Made by a program: the position numbers and the translations under genes. This document shows, piece after piece, positions 48,306 to 58,374 of a stretch of 64,000 nt of DNA. The notes beneath the pieces are model-generated. The model had not been told where the DNA came from, did not search any database, and saw nothing but the letters and a program-made list of their open reading frames with translations. Every line of letters starts with the position of its first letter. Position 1 is the first letter of the stretch. This DNA comes from Bacteroidota bacterium (GTDB taxonomy: Bacteria; Bacteroidota; Bacteroidia; UBA4408): the NCBI GenBank assembly GCA_963169745.1, contig CAUJCU010000010.1:257487-321486 (forward strand), read 5' to 3'.

Positions 48306-49694
48306 ATGCAATTTACAAAATACATTATTTCATTAAAAGCATTAGCGGGAATGTTATGCTTGTTTTTTTCTATTTCAATTACGCAAGCACAAAATAATGT
48401 AGGAATAGGAACAAACGCACCTGATGCCTCTGCTTTACTTGACTTACAAAGTATCGATAAAGGTTTCTTAGCTCCACGTCTTACAACAGCGCAAAGATTA
48501 GCAATTCCGGCACCGGCTAATGGATTATTAGTGTATGATATTAATTTGGAATGTTACTTTTTTTATAACGCAGTATCCATGACTTGGGGGTCATTATGTA
48601 ATGGCTTTCCGGGGCCTCCAGGGCCTCAGGGGCCACCAGGGCCATCTACAGCTAACGCATGGGATTTGCTTGGAAACGGAGGAACCAATAGCAGCTTAAA
48701 CTTTTTAGGCACTTTGGATAATAAATCACTTGTATTTAGAGTAAATAACATTCCACGACTAACTCTAAACGTCAATAGTCAGGCATTGGCGGTAGATGGA
48801 ACTTCTGCGTTACCTTTTTACAGTTTCTCTAATAATACCGGTTTAGGAATGTTCAGAGCCGGTACAAACATTTTAGGATTTTCTACTAATGGCATTGAAA
48901 GAATGCGTATAATGCCTAATGGGAGAGCTACAATAAACAATGCTGTAACAGATGGTCAATTGGATGTTCGAGGTAATATGTTTACAGCCTTTGGGGGCTT
49001 AGGAACAGTATATGGACATAATTATCACTGGGGAGGAAATGGGGTCATTGGTATAGGTCAAAATGCTTCACAAAACGCTATTCAAAATGGCGCAGGCGGA
49101 TGCTTTGTAGGCAATACTTTGGGAGTAGCCGTAATTATTAACCATACCGTAAATTCATCAGGTATTTATATACAAAACAGTGGCTTAGGAATTCCATTTG
49201 TTTGGAGTATTGGATCTATTGTTGGAAGTACAACGGTTAGAAAAATTATTGGTGCCGGAGTTGTATCAACAGTAGTAGATGACTTAGAGGGAAATAGAGT
49301 TATGTTAAACAGCCCTGAAAGCCCTGAATGTTTATATGTTGATTATGGTGTGGGGCAATTGAAAGATGGCTATGCTCTAATAACTATTGATCCTATTTTA
49401 AGTAAAAACATAATAGTAGATGAAGAACATCCGTTAAAAGTATTTATTCAACCCGAAGGTGATTGTAACGGTGTTTATGTGAAAAGTAAATCAATTAAAA
49501 ATTTTGAAGTTCAAGAGTTAAATCAAGGAAAATCTAATATATCGTTTTCCTATCAAATTGTAGCTACTATGGGCGATCAGGTATATAAAGATAAAAACGG
49601 TAAAGAACATCATTTCAAATTTACAAACAGGTGGGACAAGGCTCCTGAAAACCATAAATTACTTTCTGATATAGATAATGAATCAAAGAAATAA
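48306..49694 (+). CDS. Secreted protein with short collagen-like Gly-X-Y stretch
   Basis: Signal peptide; 'NNVGIGTNAPDASALLDLQSIDKGFLAPRLTTAQR', 'GFPGPPGPQGPPGPS', 'AWDLLGNGGT'. Confidence 0.82.
   Translation: MQFTKYIISLKALAGMLCLFFSISITQAQNNVGIGTNAPDASALLDLQSIDKGFLAPRLTTAQRLAIPAPANGLLVYDINLECYFFYNAVSMTWGSLCNGFPGPPGPQGPPGPSTANAWDLLGNGGTNSSLNFLGTLDNKSLVFRVNNIPRLTLNVNSQALAVDGTSALPFYSFSNNTGLGMFRAGTNILGFSTNGIERMRIMPNGRATINNAVTDGQLDVRGNMFTAFGGLGTVYGHNYHWGGNGVIGIGQNASQNAIQNGAGGCFVGNTLGVAVIINHTVNSSGIYIQNSGLGIPFVWSIGSIVGSTTVRKIIGAGVVSTVVDDLEGNRVMLNSPESPECLYVDYGVGQLKDGYALITIDPILSKNIIVDEEHPLKVFIQPEGDCNGVYVKSKSIKNFEVQELNQGKSNISFSYQIVATMGDQVYKDKNGKEHHFKFTNRWDKAPENHKLLSDIDNESKK
48603..48644 (+). repeat. 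Collagen-like GPP-type coding repeat
   Basis: GGC/GGG CCT CCA... codes GFP-GPP-GPQ-GPP-GP. Confidence 0.85.
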
Positions 49695-49703
49695 TACTGA
49701 AAT

Positions 49704-50975
49704 GTGAAATTTATATTTATTAAATATAGAATAGTTTTACTTTTTGTTTGTGTTTTTGTTTCTCACACAAATGCTCAGGTTTTTTTTAACAATGGAGCTC
49801 CTATTAGTATTCAAAGCGGTGCCGTTGTTATGCTTAAAACAACCACTTTAAACAACTATTCTGGTTCTTTTCAAAACGCAGGAATAACAACAATTGAAGG
49901 AAATTTTATAAATGAGGCTACTGCTAATGGTGGTGGTTCTAACGGACAATATTATATTCAAGGTGATTGGATAAATAATGGCACTTTTATATCCGATTAC
50001 ACACAAGTAACTTTATACGGAGGGAATCAGTTAATTTCTGGAAGCAGTAATACTGATTTTTATCATTTAACACTAAGTGGTACAGGAATTAAAACACAAA
50101 CCATAAATACCTCCGTAAATTTTCAACTTGATTTGAATGATTGCGAATTGGCTACTGATGTTAATATACTAAATATAACAAACACAAACCCCAATGCTAT
50201 AACTCGTACCAGTGGCTTTGTAAGCAGTTTAGGAATTGGACGTTTATCGCGTATAATGAACACGCCATCATCTTATCTATTTCCAGTTGGTTCTTCAGTT
50301 GGCCTAACACGATACCGCCCTATTGCTATAACCCCTTCCGATAATTCAACACAGCAGTATAATGTGCGTATGGCAAACACCGATGCAACTAGCGAAGGCT
50401 TTGACCGATCAATAAAAGCAGCTACCATTTGTTTAGTTAATCCCAACTATTTTCACTATATCGATCAAATCAATGGAAGCTCTCCGGTTACACTCCAATT
50501 TTACTACGATCCTCTTGTTGATGGAAATTGGGGTACAGTAGGTCATTGGCAAAACACTCCTGAATGGCAAAATACAGGACCTGCAACATCTGCCATTATT
50601 TCGCCATTTACAGAGTTAACATTAAGCGGATGGAACGATTTTTCTTACCCACCATTTGCACTTATTAATATTGGGCCATGGGCTAACATCAGTGGCAATG
50701 CTTCCTTTTGCCAAGGAGCTTCAACTTTGATTACATTTACAGGTACTCCGGGAGCAACAATAACCTATACGGTCAATGGCGGAAGTCCACAAACTCTTAT
50801 TTTAGATGCCTCAGGAAATGCTGTGATAAACACAGGAATGTTAAATGCCACACAGGTATATCAATTACTAAATGCTTATATGGCTGCTACTCCTTTGTGT
50901 GTAAGCAACTATTCCATACAAGCTACAATTACGGTAACTGCTGTACCTTCAACCACCCCTGTTCTTCACGATTAA
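49704..50975 (+). CDS. Secreted surface protein, hypothetical
   Basis: Signal peptide; beta-rich; ends 'ASFCQGASTLITFTGTPGATITYTVNGG...TVTAVPSTTPVLHD' without T9SS C-terminal domain; GTG start. Confidence 0.7.
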   Translation: MKFIFIKYRIVLLFVCVFVSHTNAQVFFNNGAPISIQSGAVVMLKTTTLNNYSGSFQNAGITTIEGNFINEATANGGGSNGQYYIQGDWINNGTFISDYTQVTLYGGNQLISGSSNTDFYHLTLSGTGIKTQTINTSVNFQLDLNDCELATDVNILNITNTNPNAITRTSGFVSSLGIGRLSRIMNTPSSYLFPVGSSVGLTRYRPIAITPSDNSTQQYNVRMANTDATSEGFDRSIKAATICLVNPNYFHYIDQINGSSPVTLQFYYDPLVDGNWGTVGHWQNTPEWQNTGPATSAIISPFTELTLSGWNDFSYPPFALINIGPWANISGNASFCQGASTLITFTGTPGATITYTVNGGSPQTLILDASGNAVINTGMLNATQVYQLLNAYMAATPLCVSNYSIQATITVTAVPSTTPVLHD

Positions 50976-50976
50976 T

Positions 50977-51528
50977 TTAGGTTCTTGACCAGAAAGGGTT
51001 CAATTTTAATACTTGTTTAAATATGGGACAATTAAGATCATGAGCTCCAGGTAAATATCCGATGCTCATTAAGAACTCATTCACAATTTCATTACCTGTG
51101 AATTTAAAATTCTTCTTAAATAAATTTGTCCATTCGTTTAGGCTTTTGGGGTGGTGATGTTGCAACCAATGTGCAAATGAACCGTATTCTTTTTGTAAAT
51201 TTAAAATTACTTGAGCATTATAAATTACAGCTTTTATTTTAAGCCTATTACGAATAATGCCACTGTTTTGAAGCAGTTCATTTATTTTTTCATCACCAAA
51301 ATGGGCCACCTTTTTAATTGCGAAGTTTTGATATGCTTTTCGGAATGCTTTTTCTTTTTTTAGCATTAATTCCCAACTTAATCCGGCTTGATTTATTTCT
51401 AAAACAAAACGTCCAAAAAGCTCGTTATCATTCGTTAATGGAAACCCGTACAAATGATTGTGATAAAATAGATGGAGTTGCTTTTTCTCTGATTCGGGCA
51501 TATTTAATATAGCTTGACAATACGACAT
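50977..51528 (-). CDS. DNA-3-methyladenine glycosylase I family
   Basis: 'DNELFGRFVLEINQAGLSWELMLKKEKAFRKAYQNF', 'GIIRNRLKIKAVIYNA', 'IGYLPGAHDLNC'. Confidence 0.88.
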   Translation of the reverse strand: MSYCQAILNMPESEKKQLHLFYHNHLYGFPLTNDNELFGRFVLEINQAGLSWELMLKKEKAFRKAYQNFAIKKVAHFGDEKINELLQNSGIIRNRLKIKAVIYNAQVILNLQKEYGSFAHWLQHHHPKSLNEWTNLFKKNFKFTGNEIVNEFLMSIGYLPGAHDLNCPIFKQVLKLNPFWSRT

Positions 51529-51748
51529 AATGTTTATTTTTTATTTTCTAAATAATTAGAGCTAAAATTATTTTAATTTGATAAGTCCTACAACTTTGTT
51601 TTTCTAATCGTATAAAATACGATATTGGTCAGCAAATAAAACAGAAAGATACATTTCTAATTTATTATTAAAATAAATTCATTAAAGTTGCAACGTTTAT
51701 AAAAAAAATACGTTTTAAAACTTAATTATTTTTTTGCAGAAGCAATTC

Positions 51749-53002
51749 ATGAATAAGACTCAAGAATTCATAGAGCAATCGAAGACCAAAGAATCAAGCT
51801 TTAAAAAGCGCATTGCAAATATAAAGCTCAATTCTTTGCTTGAAATTACTAAGGCTATTAATAACAATATACCTACTGATGGCTTATTTGCTATTTATGA
51901 AAGTATTCTTATTCATCAACTGAATATTCCTAAAATTGCTCTTTATACCTATACTAATAGTTGGAGGTGTGTGTTAAAACATGGAATTAACACAGACGTA
52001 GAAGATATTAAGGTTGAAGTTGAGTTATTGAAATATAAAGAAATTACCGAAATTGATTTAGTAGCCTCAGATTCAAATATTGAGGCCTTTGACATTATCA
52101 TTCCAGTACACCATAAGAATCAGCCTTTAGCCTATTTGCTTATTGGTGATATTGATGAACAAAAAATTGAAATAAGTCCGGCAATTAAACATTTGCCATT
52201 TGTTCAAACACTAACCAACGTAATGATGGTTGCTATTGAAAATAAAAGGCTATTTCGTGAAAATCTATTACAAGTTGCTTCTCGCAAAGAGTTGGAACTG
52301 GCAAGTGAAATGCAGGCCATGTTGTTTCCTGATAAATTGCCTAATGATTCTACTTTAAATGTAAATGCCTATTATCAGCCGCATCATCAAGTTGGAGGCG
52401 ATTATTATGATTTTATCAGATTGAATGAGAATGAAGTGGCATTTTGCGTAGCTGATGTATCTGGTAAAGGAGTAAGTGCTGCCCTACTTATGGCAAACTT
52501 TCAAGCTAATTTAAGAGCCTTGTTTAAGCATAATAGTTCCCTCTCCGAAATTGCACACGATTTGAATACTATAGTTTTTGGAAATGCTAAAGGAGAAAAA
52601 TTTATTACTATTTTCTTAGCAAAATATAATATCTTAACCCGAATGCTTACCTATATCAATGCTGGACATAATCCCCCTTTGGTTCTTTCTGCCGACACTA
52701 TTTTTAACTTAACCACAGGAAGCATTGGTGTTGGAATGTTACAAGAAGTGCCACGAATTAGAGAAGGAATCATGCACATGTCGCCCAATACTGTTCTAGT
52801 ATGCTATACCGATGGGCTGGTGGAACAAAATGATGAAAATGGAGATGAATTTGGCATGGATAAACTCAAACAAATTATCTTGAAAAAGAAAGATGCTGAT
52901 GTAAAGAAAATAAACACAAGTATTATTCTTGCTTTAGATAAATTTAAACAAGATGTTTCTTATGCTGATGATATTGCCCTGTTTAGCTGTAAGTTTTTAT
53001 GA
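51749..53002 (+). CDS. PP2C/SpoIIE-family serine phosphatase with GAF-like N-terminus
   Basis: 'ASEMQAMLFPDKLP', 'HHQVGGDYYDFIRL', 'CVADVSGKGVSAALLMANFQANLRAL', 'YINAGHNPPLVL', 'LVCYTDGLVEQ'. Confidence 0.92.
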   Translation: MNKTQEFIEQSKTKESSFKKRIANIKLNSLLEITKAINNNIPTDGLFAIYESILIHQLNIPKIALYTYTNSWRCVLKHGINTDVEDIKVEVELLKYKEITEIDLVASDSNIEAFDIIIPVHHKNQPLAYLLIGDIDEQKIEISPAIKHLPFVQTLTNVMMVAIENKRLFRENLLQVASRKELELASEMQAMLFPDKLPNDSTLNVNAYYQPHHQVGGDYYDFIRLNENEVAFCVADVSGKGVSAALLMANFQANLRALFKHNSSLSEIAHDLNTIVFGNAKGEKFITIFLAKYNILTRMLTYINAGHNPPLVLSADTIFNLTTGSIGVGMLQEVPRIREGIMHMSPNTVLVCYTDGLVEQNDENGDEFGMDKLKQIILKKKDADVKKINTSIILALDKFKQDVSYADDIALFSCKFL

Positions 53003-53006
53003 AAAA

Positions 53007-53768
53007 TTATTTTAAAAATTCAAAATCATCTTTACTCATTTGCAGGTATTTCTCCTGGTCAAATTCAAAAAGCTGAGCACGTTTGTGCGGAACATTTCTT
53101 TGTTTTTCTTGTAAGGCTTTCAGCAAGCCTTTTTTAATCATTTGCCTTCTGAAATTTCTTTTATCTAAGGTATGTCCTAAAATAGTTTCATATAATTTCT
53201 GAAGTTGGCTTAAAGTAAACTTTTGAGGTAATAGTTCAAAACCCACAGGATGCGTTTGAATTTTCTTTTTTAATGTTTTAAGCGCATACGCAACTATTTC
53301 ATTATGGTCAAAAGCAAGTTCGGGCAAGTCTTTTAAAGAATACCATTCCGTTTCTTGTGCAAATGAAGAAGCACTTGGGTTAAAGTCATCTGGTTTTACG
53401 AGCGAAAAATAAGCAATGGTAATTACTCGTGCCTCGGGTTCAGTCCGTATTGATTCTAACCATAATTTATCTGTTTTTTTTCGAACACGTTCCGGATTTC
53501 CGAATGCATAAAACTGTTCTAAATAAATATTTTCTAAGTTGGTTAATTCTTTTAAAATGCGTTTTGCCGAAGTATCTAAATCTTCATTATCAAAAACCAA
53601 ATCTCCGGGTAACAACCAATCTTTTTTTACCTGTGTATTCAAGCCATTTTGTTTATTATTTCGCTCAATAAGTAATACCTTTAAATCATTTTCTTGAAAC
53701 CCAAAAACAACACAGTCCACCGAAACATGCGGATTGTGTATTACTTCCTTTATTTTTTTGCTGTACAT
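53007..53768 (-). CDS. NUDIX-domain protein with C-terminal winged helix (NrtR-like)
   Basis: 'VSVDCVVFGFQENDLKVLLIERN', 'KDWLLPGDLVFDNEDLDTSAKRILKELTNL', C-terminal 'LQKLYETILGHTLDKRNFRRQMIKKGLL'; ATG at 53768 preferred. Confidence 0.87.
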   Translation of the reverse strand: MYSKKIKEVIHNPHVSVDCVVFGFQENDLKVLLIERNNKQNGLNTQVKKDWLLPGDLVFDNEDLDTSAKRILKELTNLENIYLEQFYAFGNPERVRKKTDKLWLESIRTEPEARVITIAYFSLVKPDDFNPSASSFAQETEWYSLKDLPELAFDHNEIVAYALKTLKKKIQTHPVGFELLPQKFTLSQLQKLYETILGHTLDKRNFRRQMIKKGLLKALQEKQRNVPHKRAQLFEFDQEKYLQMSKDDFEFLK

Positions 53769-53970
53769 ATTTAATGGGGTAGCCTGTAAAAAACACAAAG
53801 TAATAGAAATACTTTTAAATATTTTACGGCTGTGTCTTTTATTTTAAAAGGCTTTATTTTATGCTCAATTTGGTTTAGCCGAATTCTAACACAACTGGAT
53901 ATAAGTGTTTTGGGGTTTATTTTCTACATAAAAATATACAAGTATTGTGGAATACATTTGATTTTTCATG

Positions 53971-53978
53971 TACTTTTG
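53971..53978 (+). promoter_or_regulatory. -7 promoter element TACTTTTG
   Basis: Exact TAnnTTTG 7 nt before the 53985 ATG. Confidence 0.45.
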
Positions 53979-53984
53979 TAAAGT

Positions 53985-54653
53985 ATGAAGAAATATTGCG
54001 TTATTTTATGGATGGTATTGTATAGTGTGCTGACTGCTTTTAAACCAGCAGGAACTGCCTTTCAGTTGGCATTAGTTAAGTATAACGGGGGAGGAGATTG
54101 GTATGCTAATTTAGAAACCTCACTACCCAACTTAATTAAATTTTGTAATGAAAATCTTAAAATGAATATGAACCCCGAACAAGCAGTAGTAGATATTGGG
54201 AGTGCCGAGATTTTTAATTACCCTTTTTTGCATTTAACCGGACATGGCAATATTATTATCAATTCGCAGGAGGCTGAGAATCTAAGAAAATATTTACTCT
54301 CGGGCGGATTCTTACATATTTCAGATAACTATGGTTTGGATAAATTCATTAGGCCTCAAATGAAAGCTGTTTTTCCCGAATTAGATTTTGTAGAGATTCC
54401 TTTTAATCATCCTGTATTTCATCAAAAATTTGATTTCCCAAACGGATTGCCTAAAATTCATGAACATGATGGAAAGGCACCGCAAGCATTTGCCTTGTTT
54501 TATGAAGGACGTATGGTTTGCTTTTACGATTATGAAACTGATTTAGGTGATGGATGGGAATCCTATGAGGTGCATAAAGACAGTCCCGAAACCCATCAGA
54601 AGGCATTAAAAATGGGGGCTAATTTAATTCAGTATGTATTTACATCACCCTAA
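53985..54653 (+). CDS. DUF4159-domain exported protein
   Basis: 'FQLALVKYNGGGDWYANLETSLPNLIKFCNENL', 'LRKYLLSGGFLHISDNYGLDKFIRPQMKAVFPE'. Confidence 0.8.
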   Translation: MKKYCVILWMVLYSVLTAFKPAGTAFQLALVKYNGGGDWYANLETSLPNLIKFCNENLKMNMNPEQAVVDIGSAEIFNYPFLHLTGHGNIIINSQEAENLRKYLLSGGFLHISDNYGLDKFIRPQMKAVFPELDFVEIPFNHPVFHQKFDFPNGLPKIHEHDGKAPQAFALFYEGRMVCFYDYETDLGDGWESYEVHKDSPETHQKALKMGANLIQYVFTSP

Positions 54654-54656
54654 ATT

Positions 54657-55283
54657 ATGGCTCTGTTATTAGAAATTCATCCCGATAATCCACAGGAAAA
54701 ATTAATTCAAACTGTTGTTTCTTGTTTGCAAGATGGGGGGGTTATTATTTACCCTACTGATACTGTTTACGGAATTGGATGTGATATAAATAAAACCCGT
54801 GCCGTAGAGCGTGTTTGTAAAATTAAAGGAATTAAGCCCGAAAAGTCTAATTTCTCTTTAATTTGTTATGATTTGAGTCATTTGTCTGACTATACACGGT
54901 ATGTTTCAACGCCTGTATATAAAGTAATGCGTAAGGCTTTACCCGGTCCTTTTACCTTTATCCTTGAAGCCAGCAGCCAAGTTCCTAAGTTGTTTAAACA
55001 TAAAAAAAATACGGTAGGAATACGAATACCAGATAATAATATAGTGCGCCAAATTGTACACACCTTAGGAAACCCGATATTAAGCAGTTCGGTAAAAGAC
55101 GATGATGAGATTGTTGAATACACCACTGACCCGGAACTTATTTACGAAAAGTTTAATGAAAAAGTGGATATTGTTATTCATGGTGGCTATGGCCGTATCC
55201 AACCTTCAACTATTGTTGATTGCAGCGAAGGTAATTTTACTATTATCAGGCAGGGCTTAGGCGATTTAGATTTGTATTTGTAA
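54657..55283 (+). CDS. L-threonylcarbamoyladenylate synthase family (Sua5/YciO/YrdC)
   Basis: 'LQDGGVIIYPTDTVYGIGCDI', 'KIKGIKPEKSNFSLI', 'LPGPFTFILEAS', 'VGIRIPDNNIVRQIV'. Confidence 0.92.
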   Translation: MALLLEIHPDNPQEKLIQTVVSCLQDGGVIIYPTDTVYGIGCDINKTRAVERVCKIKGIKPEKSNFSLICYDLSHLSDYTRYVSTPVYKVMRKALPGPFTFILEASSQVPKLFKHKKNTVGIRIPDNNIVRQIVHTLGNPILSSSVKDDDEIVEYTTDPELIYEKFNEKVDIVIHGGYGRIQPSTIVDCSEGNFTIIRQGLGDLDLYL

Positions 55284-55292
55284 TTTTTTGAT

Positions 55293-56144
55293 CTAATTTT
55301 TCAACACTTGTATCTTATACAGCAGGGGTTTGTAAGCACTCACAATACCGGTTGAGCTACCTTGAGATCCAAAAGCTAAATTTGAGGGAATAATAAACTC
55401 ACCCTCACTGCCCTTATTCAAATGCTTTAGTGCAATTTCAAGGCCTCTGATAAGCTGACTTTGAATCCCTATTTTATATTCAAAATAGGGATTGTATAGG
55501 GTGTAATTGTCAAACACTTGCCCGTTTAAAAAATAACCTTTGTAAGCAATTTTTACCGTTTCGTTCAGTGCTAAAGCATTTCCATCACCGGGTTTTGTAA
55601 TGTGAAAAAATATGCCACTTTCAGTGGCCTGCCATTTTTTTTGACTAAAAGTAATGTAGCGTGCAATGGCATTTTGCTCCAGTAAATAGGCTGTTTTACT
55701 TTGTCCTTTATATATATTCTTTACTTTAATATAAAGGTTTATAGTGTCAGTTTCCTTAGTATTTACATACTTTTTATGGAGCCTATTCATGAAATCAGAA
55801 TGGGTATTGAATTGCACTAAACAACTATCATTTTCCTGTAAATTTTTAAATAGGCGAAACACATCAAGCTGTAAATTGTTTTGAAAGGTAAGGGTGTCAT
55901 TATAAATTTCGTTCAAAAAGGTACTATCGGGGTAAATAGTATCTTTTTTGTTGGTTAAATAAAGGCTTTTAAATTCTATTAAGTCACCTACATTTATGGC
56001 TTGAGATTGGTCATCAAAACTGAGTAATTTATATTGTGCATTTTCACTGATATCTTCATAGGCTTTCATTTTAGGGCTGTTACAAGAAGCCCCAATAAGA
56101 ATAGACAAAAGCAAACAAACTTTTCTAAAAGAACAGGGGTGCAT
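55293..56144 (-). CDS. FKBP-type peptidyl-prolyl isomerase, lipoprotein
   Basis: Lipobox 'IGASCN'; 'IAYKGYFLNGQVFDNYT', 'LIRGLEIALKHLNKGSEGEFIIPSNLAFGSQG'. Confidence 0.85.
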   Translation of the reverse strand: MHPCSFRKVCLLLSILIGASCNSPKMKAYEDISENAQYKLLSFDDQSQAINVGDLIEFKSLYLTNKKDTIYPDSTFLNEIYNDTLTFQNNLQLDVFRLFKNLQENDSCLVQFNTHSDFMNRLHKKYVNTKETDTINLYIKVKNIYKGQSKTAYLLEQNAIARYITFSQKKWQATESGIFFHITKPGDGNALALNETVKIAYKGYFLNGQVFDNYTLYNPYFEYKIGIQSQLIRGLEIALKHLNKGSEGEFIIPSNLAFGSQGSSTGIVSAYKPLLYKIQVLKN

Positions 56145-56146
56145 AC

Positions 56147-56680
56147 TTAGGGTGCATTCTTAATTTTTAGCAATTCTACCTCATAAAGAATTGTACTTAA
56201 TGGAGGAATTTTTTTATCGTCACCCAAAAGCCCGTGAGCTAAATGTGGAGGCAATATAAATAAAAACTTATCACCCACATGCATTTTCTGAATTCCTTCG
56301 TGAAGCCCGCTTTCAACTTGGTCTTGTTCTATCAAAAAAGTTTCAGGTCCCCCTTCTTTTGTGTCATAGCAAAAAGTGCCGTCTAACAAACTAACTTTAT
56401 AATCGATAGTTGCCCATTGACCGGGCTGGGCTAAATTTCCATGCCCTTCTTTAATTTTGAAATAGCGTAATCCGGTTCCAGTCTTTTCTGCTTTTATTTT
56501 ATGTCTGTTTAACCAATTGTCTATATCTTGACTTTCCTTGTTTAATAACTTTTTATTGATATTAATTGACGACTCGGTATATGTTTTTGAGGGAACTGTG
56601 ACAGTACGCTCTGCTTGCTTATTACCACATGCACTATAAAAGAGCGGCAAGAGTACAGCTATTTGCCATTCAACTTTCAT
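56147..56680 (-). CDS. FKBP-type peptidyl-prolyl isomerase, lipoprotein
   Basis: Lipobox 'FYSACG'; 'ATIDYKVSLLDGTFCYDT', 'VESGLHEGIQKMHVGDKFLFILPPHLAHGLLGDDKKIPPLSTILYEVELL'. Confidence 0.88.
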   Translation of the reverse strand: MKVEWQIAVLLPLFYSACGNKQAERTVTVPSKTYTESSININKKLLNKESQDIDNWLNRHKIKAEKTGTGLRYFKIKEGHGNLAQPGQWATIDYKVSLLDGTFCYDTKEGGPETFLIEQDQVESGLHEGIQKMHVGDKFLFILPPHLAHGLLGDDKKIPPLSTILYEVELLKIKNAP

Positions 56681-57692
56681 TATTCAAAGTATTTTTATAC
56701 TGTGGAAGTAACTCTACAAACTGCATTATAGTTTCATCTAAAGTGAGTAAGCTGCATCCACCGGCAGCATTTTTATGCCCTCCACCAGCAAAATGAGCAC
56801 GTGCAAAATTGTTTACATCAAATTGCCCTTTTGATCGAAAGGAAATTTTGATTTCTGATTCACGTTCAACAAATAATACAGAAAAACGAATACCCAAAAT
56901 AGAAAGGGCATAATTTACCAAACCTTCAGTGTCGCCTTTCTGATGATTAAAATGCACTAACTCTTGTGCACTTAAAGCTATAAATGCTGTTTGATATTCA
57001 TTTAATACCGTTAACTTTTCACTCAGGCAAAATCCTAAAAGTCGCATTCGATCTAAAGTATAGGTGTCAAAAACGTGTTGATGAATTTTTGAGTTTTCTA
57101 CACCTTTATCAATTAAAAAAGAAATAACTCTATGTGTTTGTGCTGTTGTTGAGGGAAACTTGAAAGAGCCTGTGTCAGTGGTAATTCCGGTATATAAGCA
57201 TGTGGCACAATCTGGATTTATTAAAAGGGTTTTATCCAGTAATTGAATAAAGTCAAATATCATTTCACAGGTTGAACTGGCCTTGGTGTTGCTTAAAGTG
57301 TATTGAGCAAAATTTTCGGGTTGAATATGATGATCTATTAAGATTTTGGTCCCCTTTGCTTGCTCCAAAGCTTTAGCAAGTATTTCTGTTCTGTGTAATG
57401 CATTATAATCCAAGCAAAATAGTATATCGGCTTTCTCAATGTGTTGTTCCGCCTTTTTTAGTTGCTCAGTGCCAGTTATACATAACTCAACTCCGGGCAT
57501 CCAGTTTAAAAATGAGGGCCATGAATTAGGTGTAATAACATGCACCTGATGTTTCAATAATTTTAAAAAATGATACAAACCTAAACTAGAACCCATGGCA
57601 TCGCCATCGGGGTTGTAGTGTGTTGTAATAACTATTTTCTTTTTCTTTGATAATAAGGTTTTTATTTCTTGAACTGCTTTATCTCCAATCAT
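56670..57692 (-). CDS. DHH-family phosphoesterase (NrnA-like oligoribonuclease/pAp phosphatase)
   Basis: 'IVITTHYNPDGDAMGSSLGLYHFL', 'DILFCLDYNALHR', 'ILIDHHIQPENFA', 'ARAHFAGGGHKNAAGG'. Confidence 0.92.
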   Translation of the reverse strand: MIGDKAVQEIKTLLSKKKKIVITTHYNPDGDAMGSSLGLYHFLKLLKHQVHVITPNSWPSFLNWMPGVELCITGTEQLKKAEQHIEKADILFCLDYNALHRTEILAKALEQAKGTKILIDHHIQPENFAQYTLSNTKASSTCEMIFDFIQLLDKTLLINPDCATCLYTGITTDTGSFKFPSTTAQTHRVISFLIDKGVENSKIHQHVFDTYTLDRMRLLGFCLSEKLTVLNEYQTAFIALSAQELVHFNHQKGDTEGLVNYALSILGIRFSVLFVERESEIKISFRSKGQFDVNNFARAHFAGGGHKNAAGGCSLLTLDETIMQFVELLPQYKNTLNNES

Positions 57693-57711
57693 ACCACATT
57701 TTTATTTTTCT

Positions 57712-57719
57712 CAAAGATA
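57712..57719 (-). promoter_or_regulatory. -7 promoter element TATCTTTG for DHH/FKBP/FKBP genes
   Basis: Exact TAnnTTTG on minus strand 20 nt upstream of the 57692 start. Confidence 0.5.
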
Positions 57720-57981
57720 TGCATTTTGTGTAACAGATAAAAGCTGGTGTTTTTGACTCCTGATAAGCCTATAATTGAATCTTAAGAAACACAATTATAT
57801 GACAGTAAACTCTCTATTCCAAAAGGATGCATAAACTATTTTATAGCTCAACATATTTTAATATAGAATCTACACATAGTAAAGGTAGAAAGAACCGCTA
57901 ATAGGGAGGGCGTTATCCCACACCTCACATTAAAACATAGGGTAAGGACAAAAATAAAATTGAAATAGTTGTTCCGTTTTC

Positions 57982-58374
57982 TTACTGAGCTTTGAGATGA
58001 TAAATTCGTTTTACCAGAGTAGAATCTTGGTAATTTACTTTAATCTCGTTACCATTGTTCGATACGATGTTATAAACTCTACGTGTTTTCGAGTTGTTGG
58101 GTAAAAAAGCAATATGTTTCATACCCGCATTAGTGGACCATTTACCATTTGTGGTAACTCCATGTTCGGTTATGGTAGCCGTGTAATCTTTATTTAATAA
58201 AATATGGTCGTTAACTTCATTGGCTTCTAATTGATTAACTGTGCCGAACATCTCATAGGCTACAATTTTCCAGTTTTTACACAAAGCATTTTCAATTTTA
58301 GCATCAGCAGTAACGCTTTGAGCGAATGAAAAAGTACTTGCGAAAATAGTAATTAAAAGGAGTTTAAATTTCAT
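57982..58374 (-). CDS. Small exported lipocalin-like hypothetical protein
   Basis: Signal peptide; 'CKNWKIVAYE...HILLNKDYTATITEHGVTTNGKWSTNAGMKHIAFLP'; TATATTTG box at 58403-58410 on minus strand. Confidence 0.65.
   Translation of the reverse strand: MKFKLLLITIFASTFSFAQSVTADAKIENALCKNWKIVAYEMFGTVNQLEANEVNDHILLNKDYTATITEHGVTTNGKWSTNAGMKHIAFLPNNSKTRRVYNIVSNNGNEIKVNYQDSTLVKRIYHLKAQ

Noticed and set aside
50708-50980. 90-aa plus-strand ORF overlapping the end of the 49704 gene
   Set aside because: Alternate frame over repetitive coding sequence; no independent evidence. Considered as a frameshift continuation but it reads low-complexity and does not resemble a T9SS tail.
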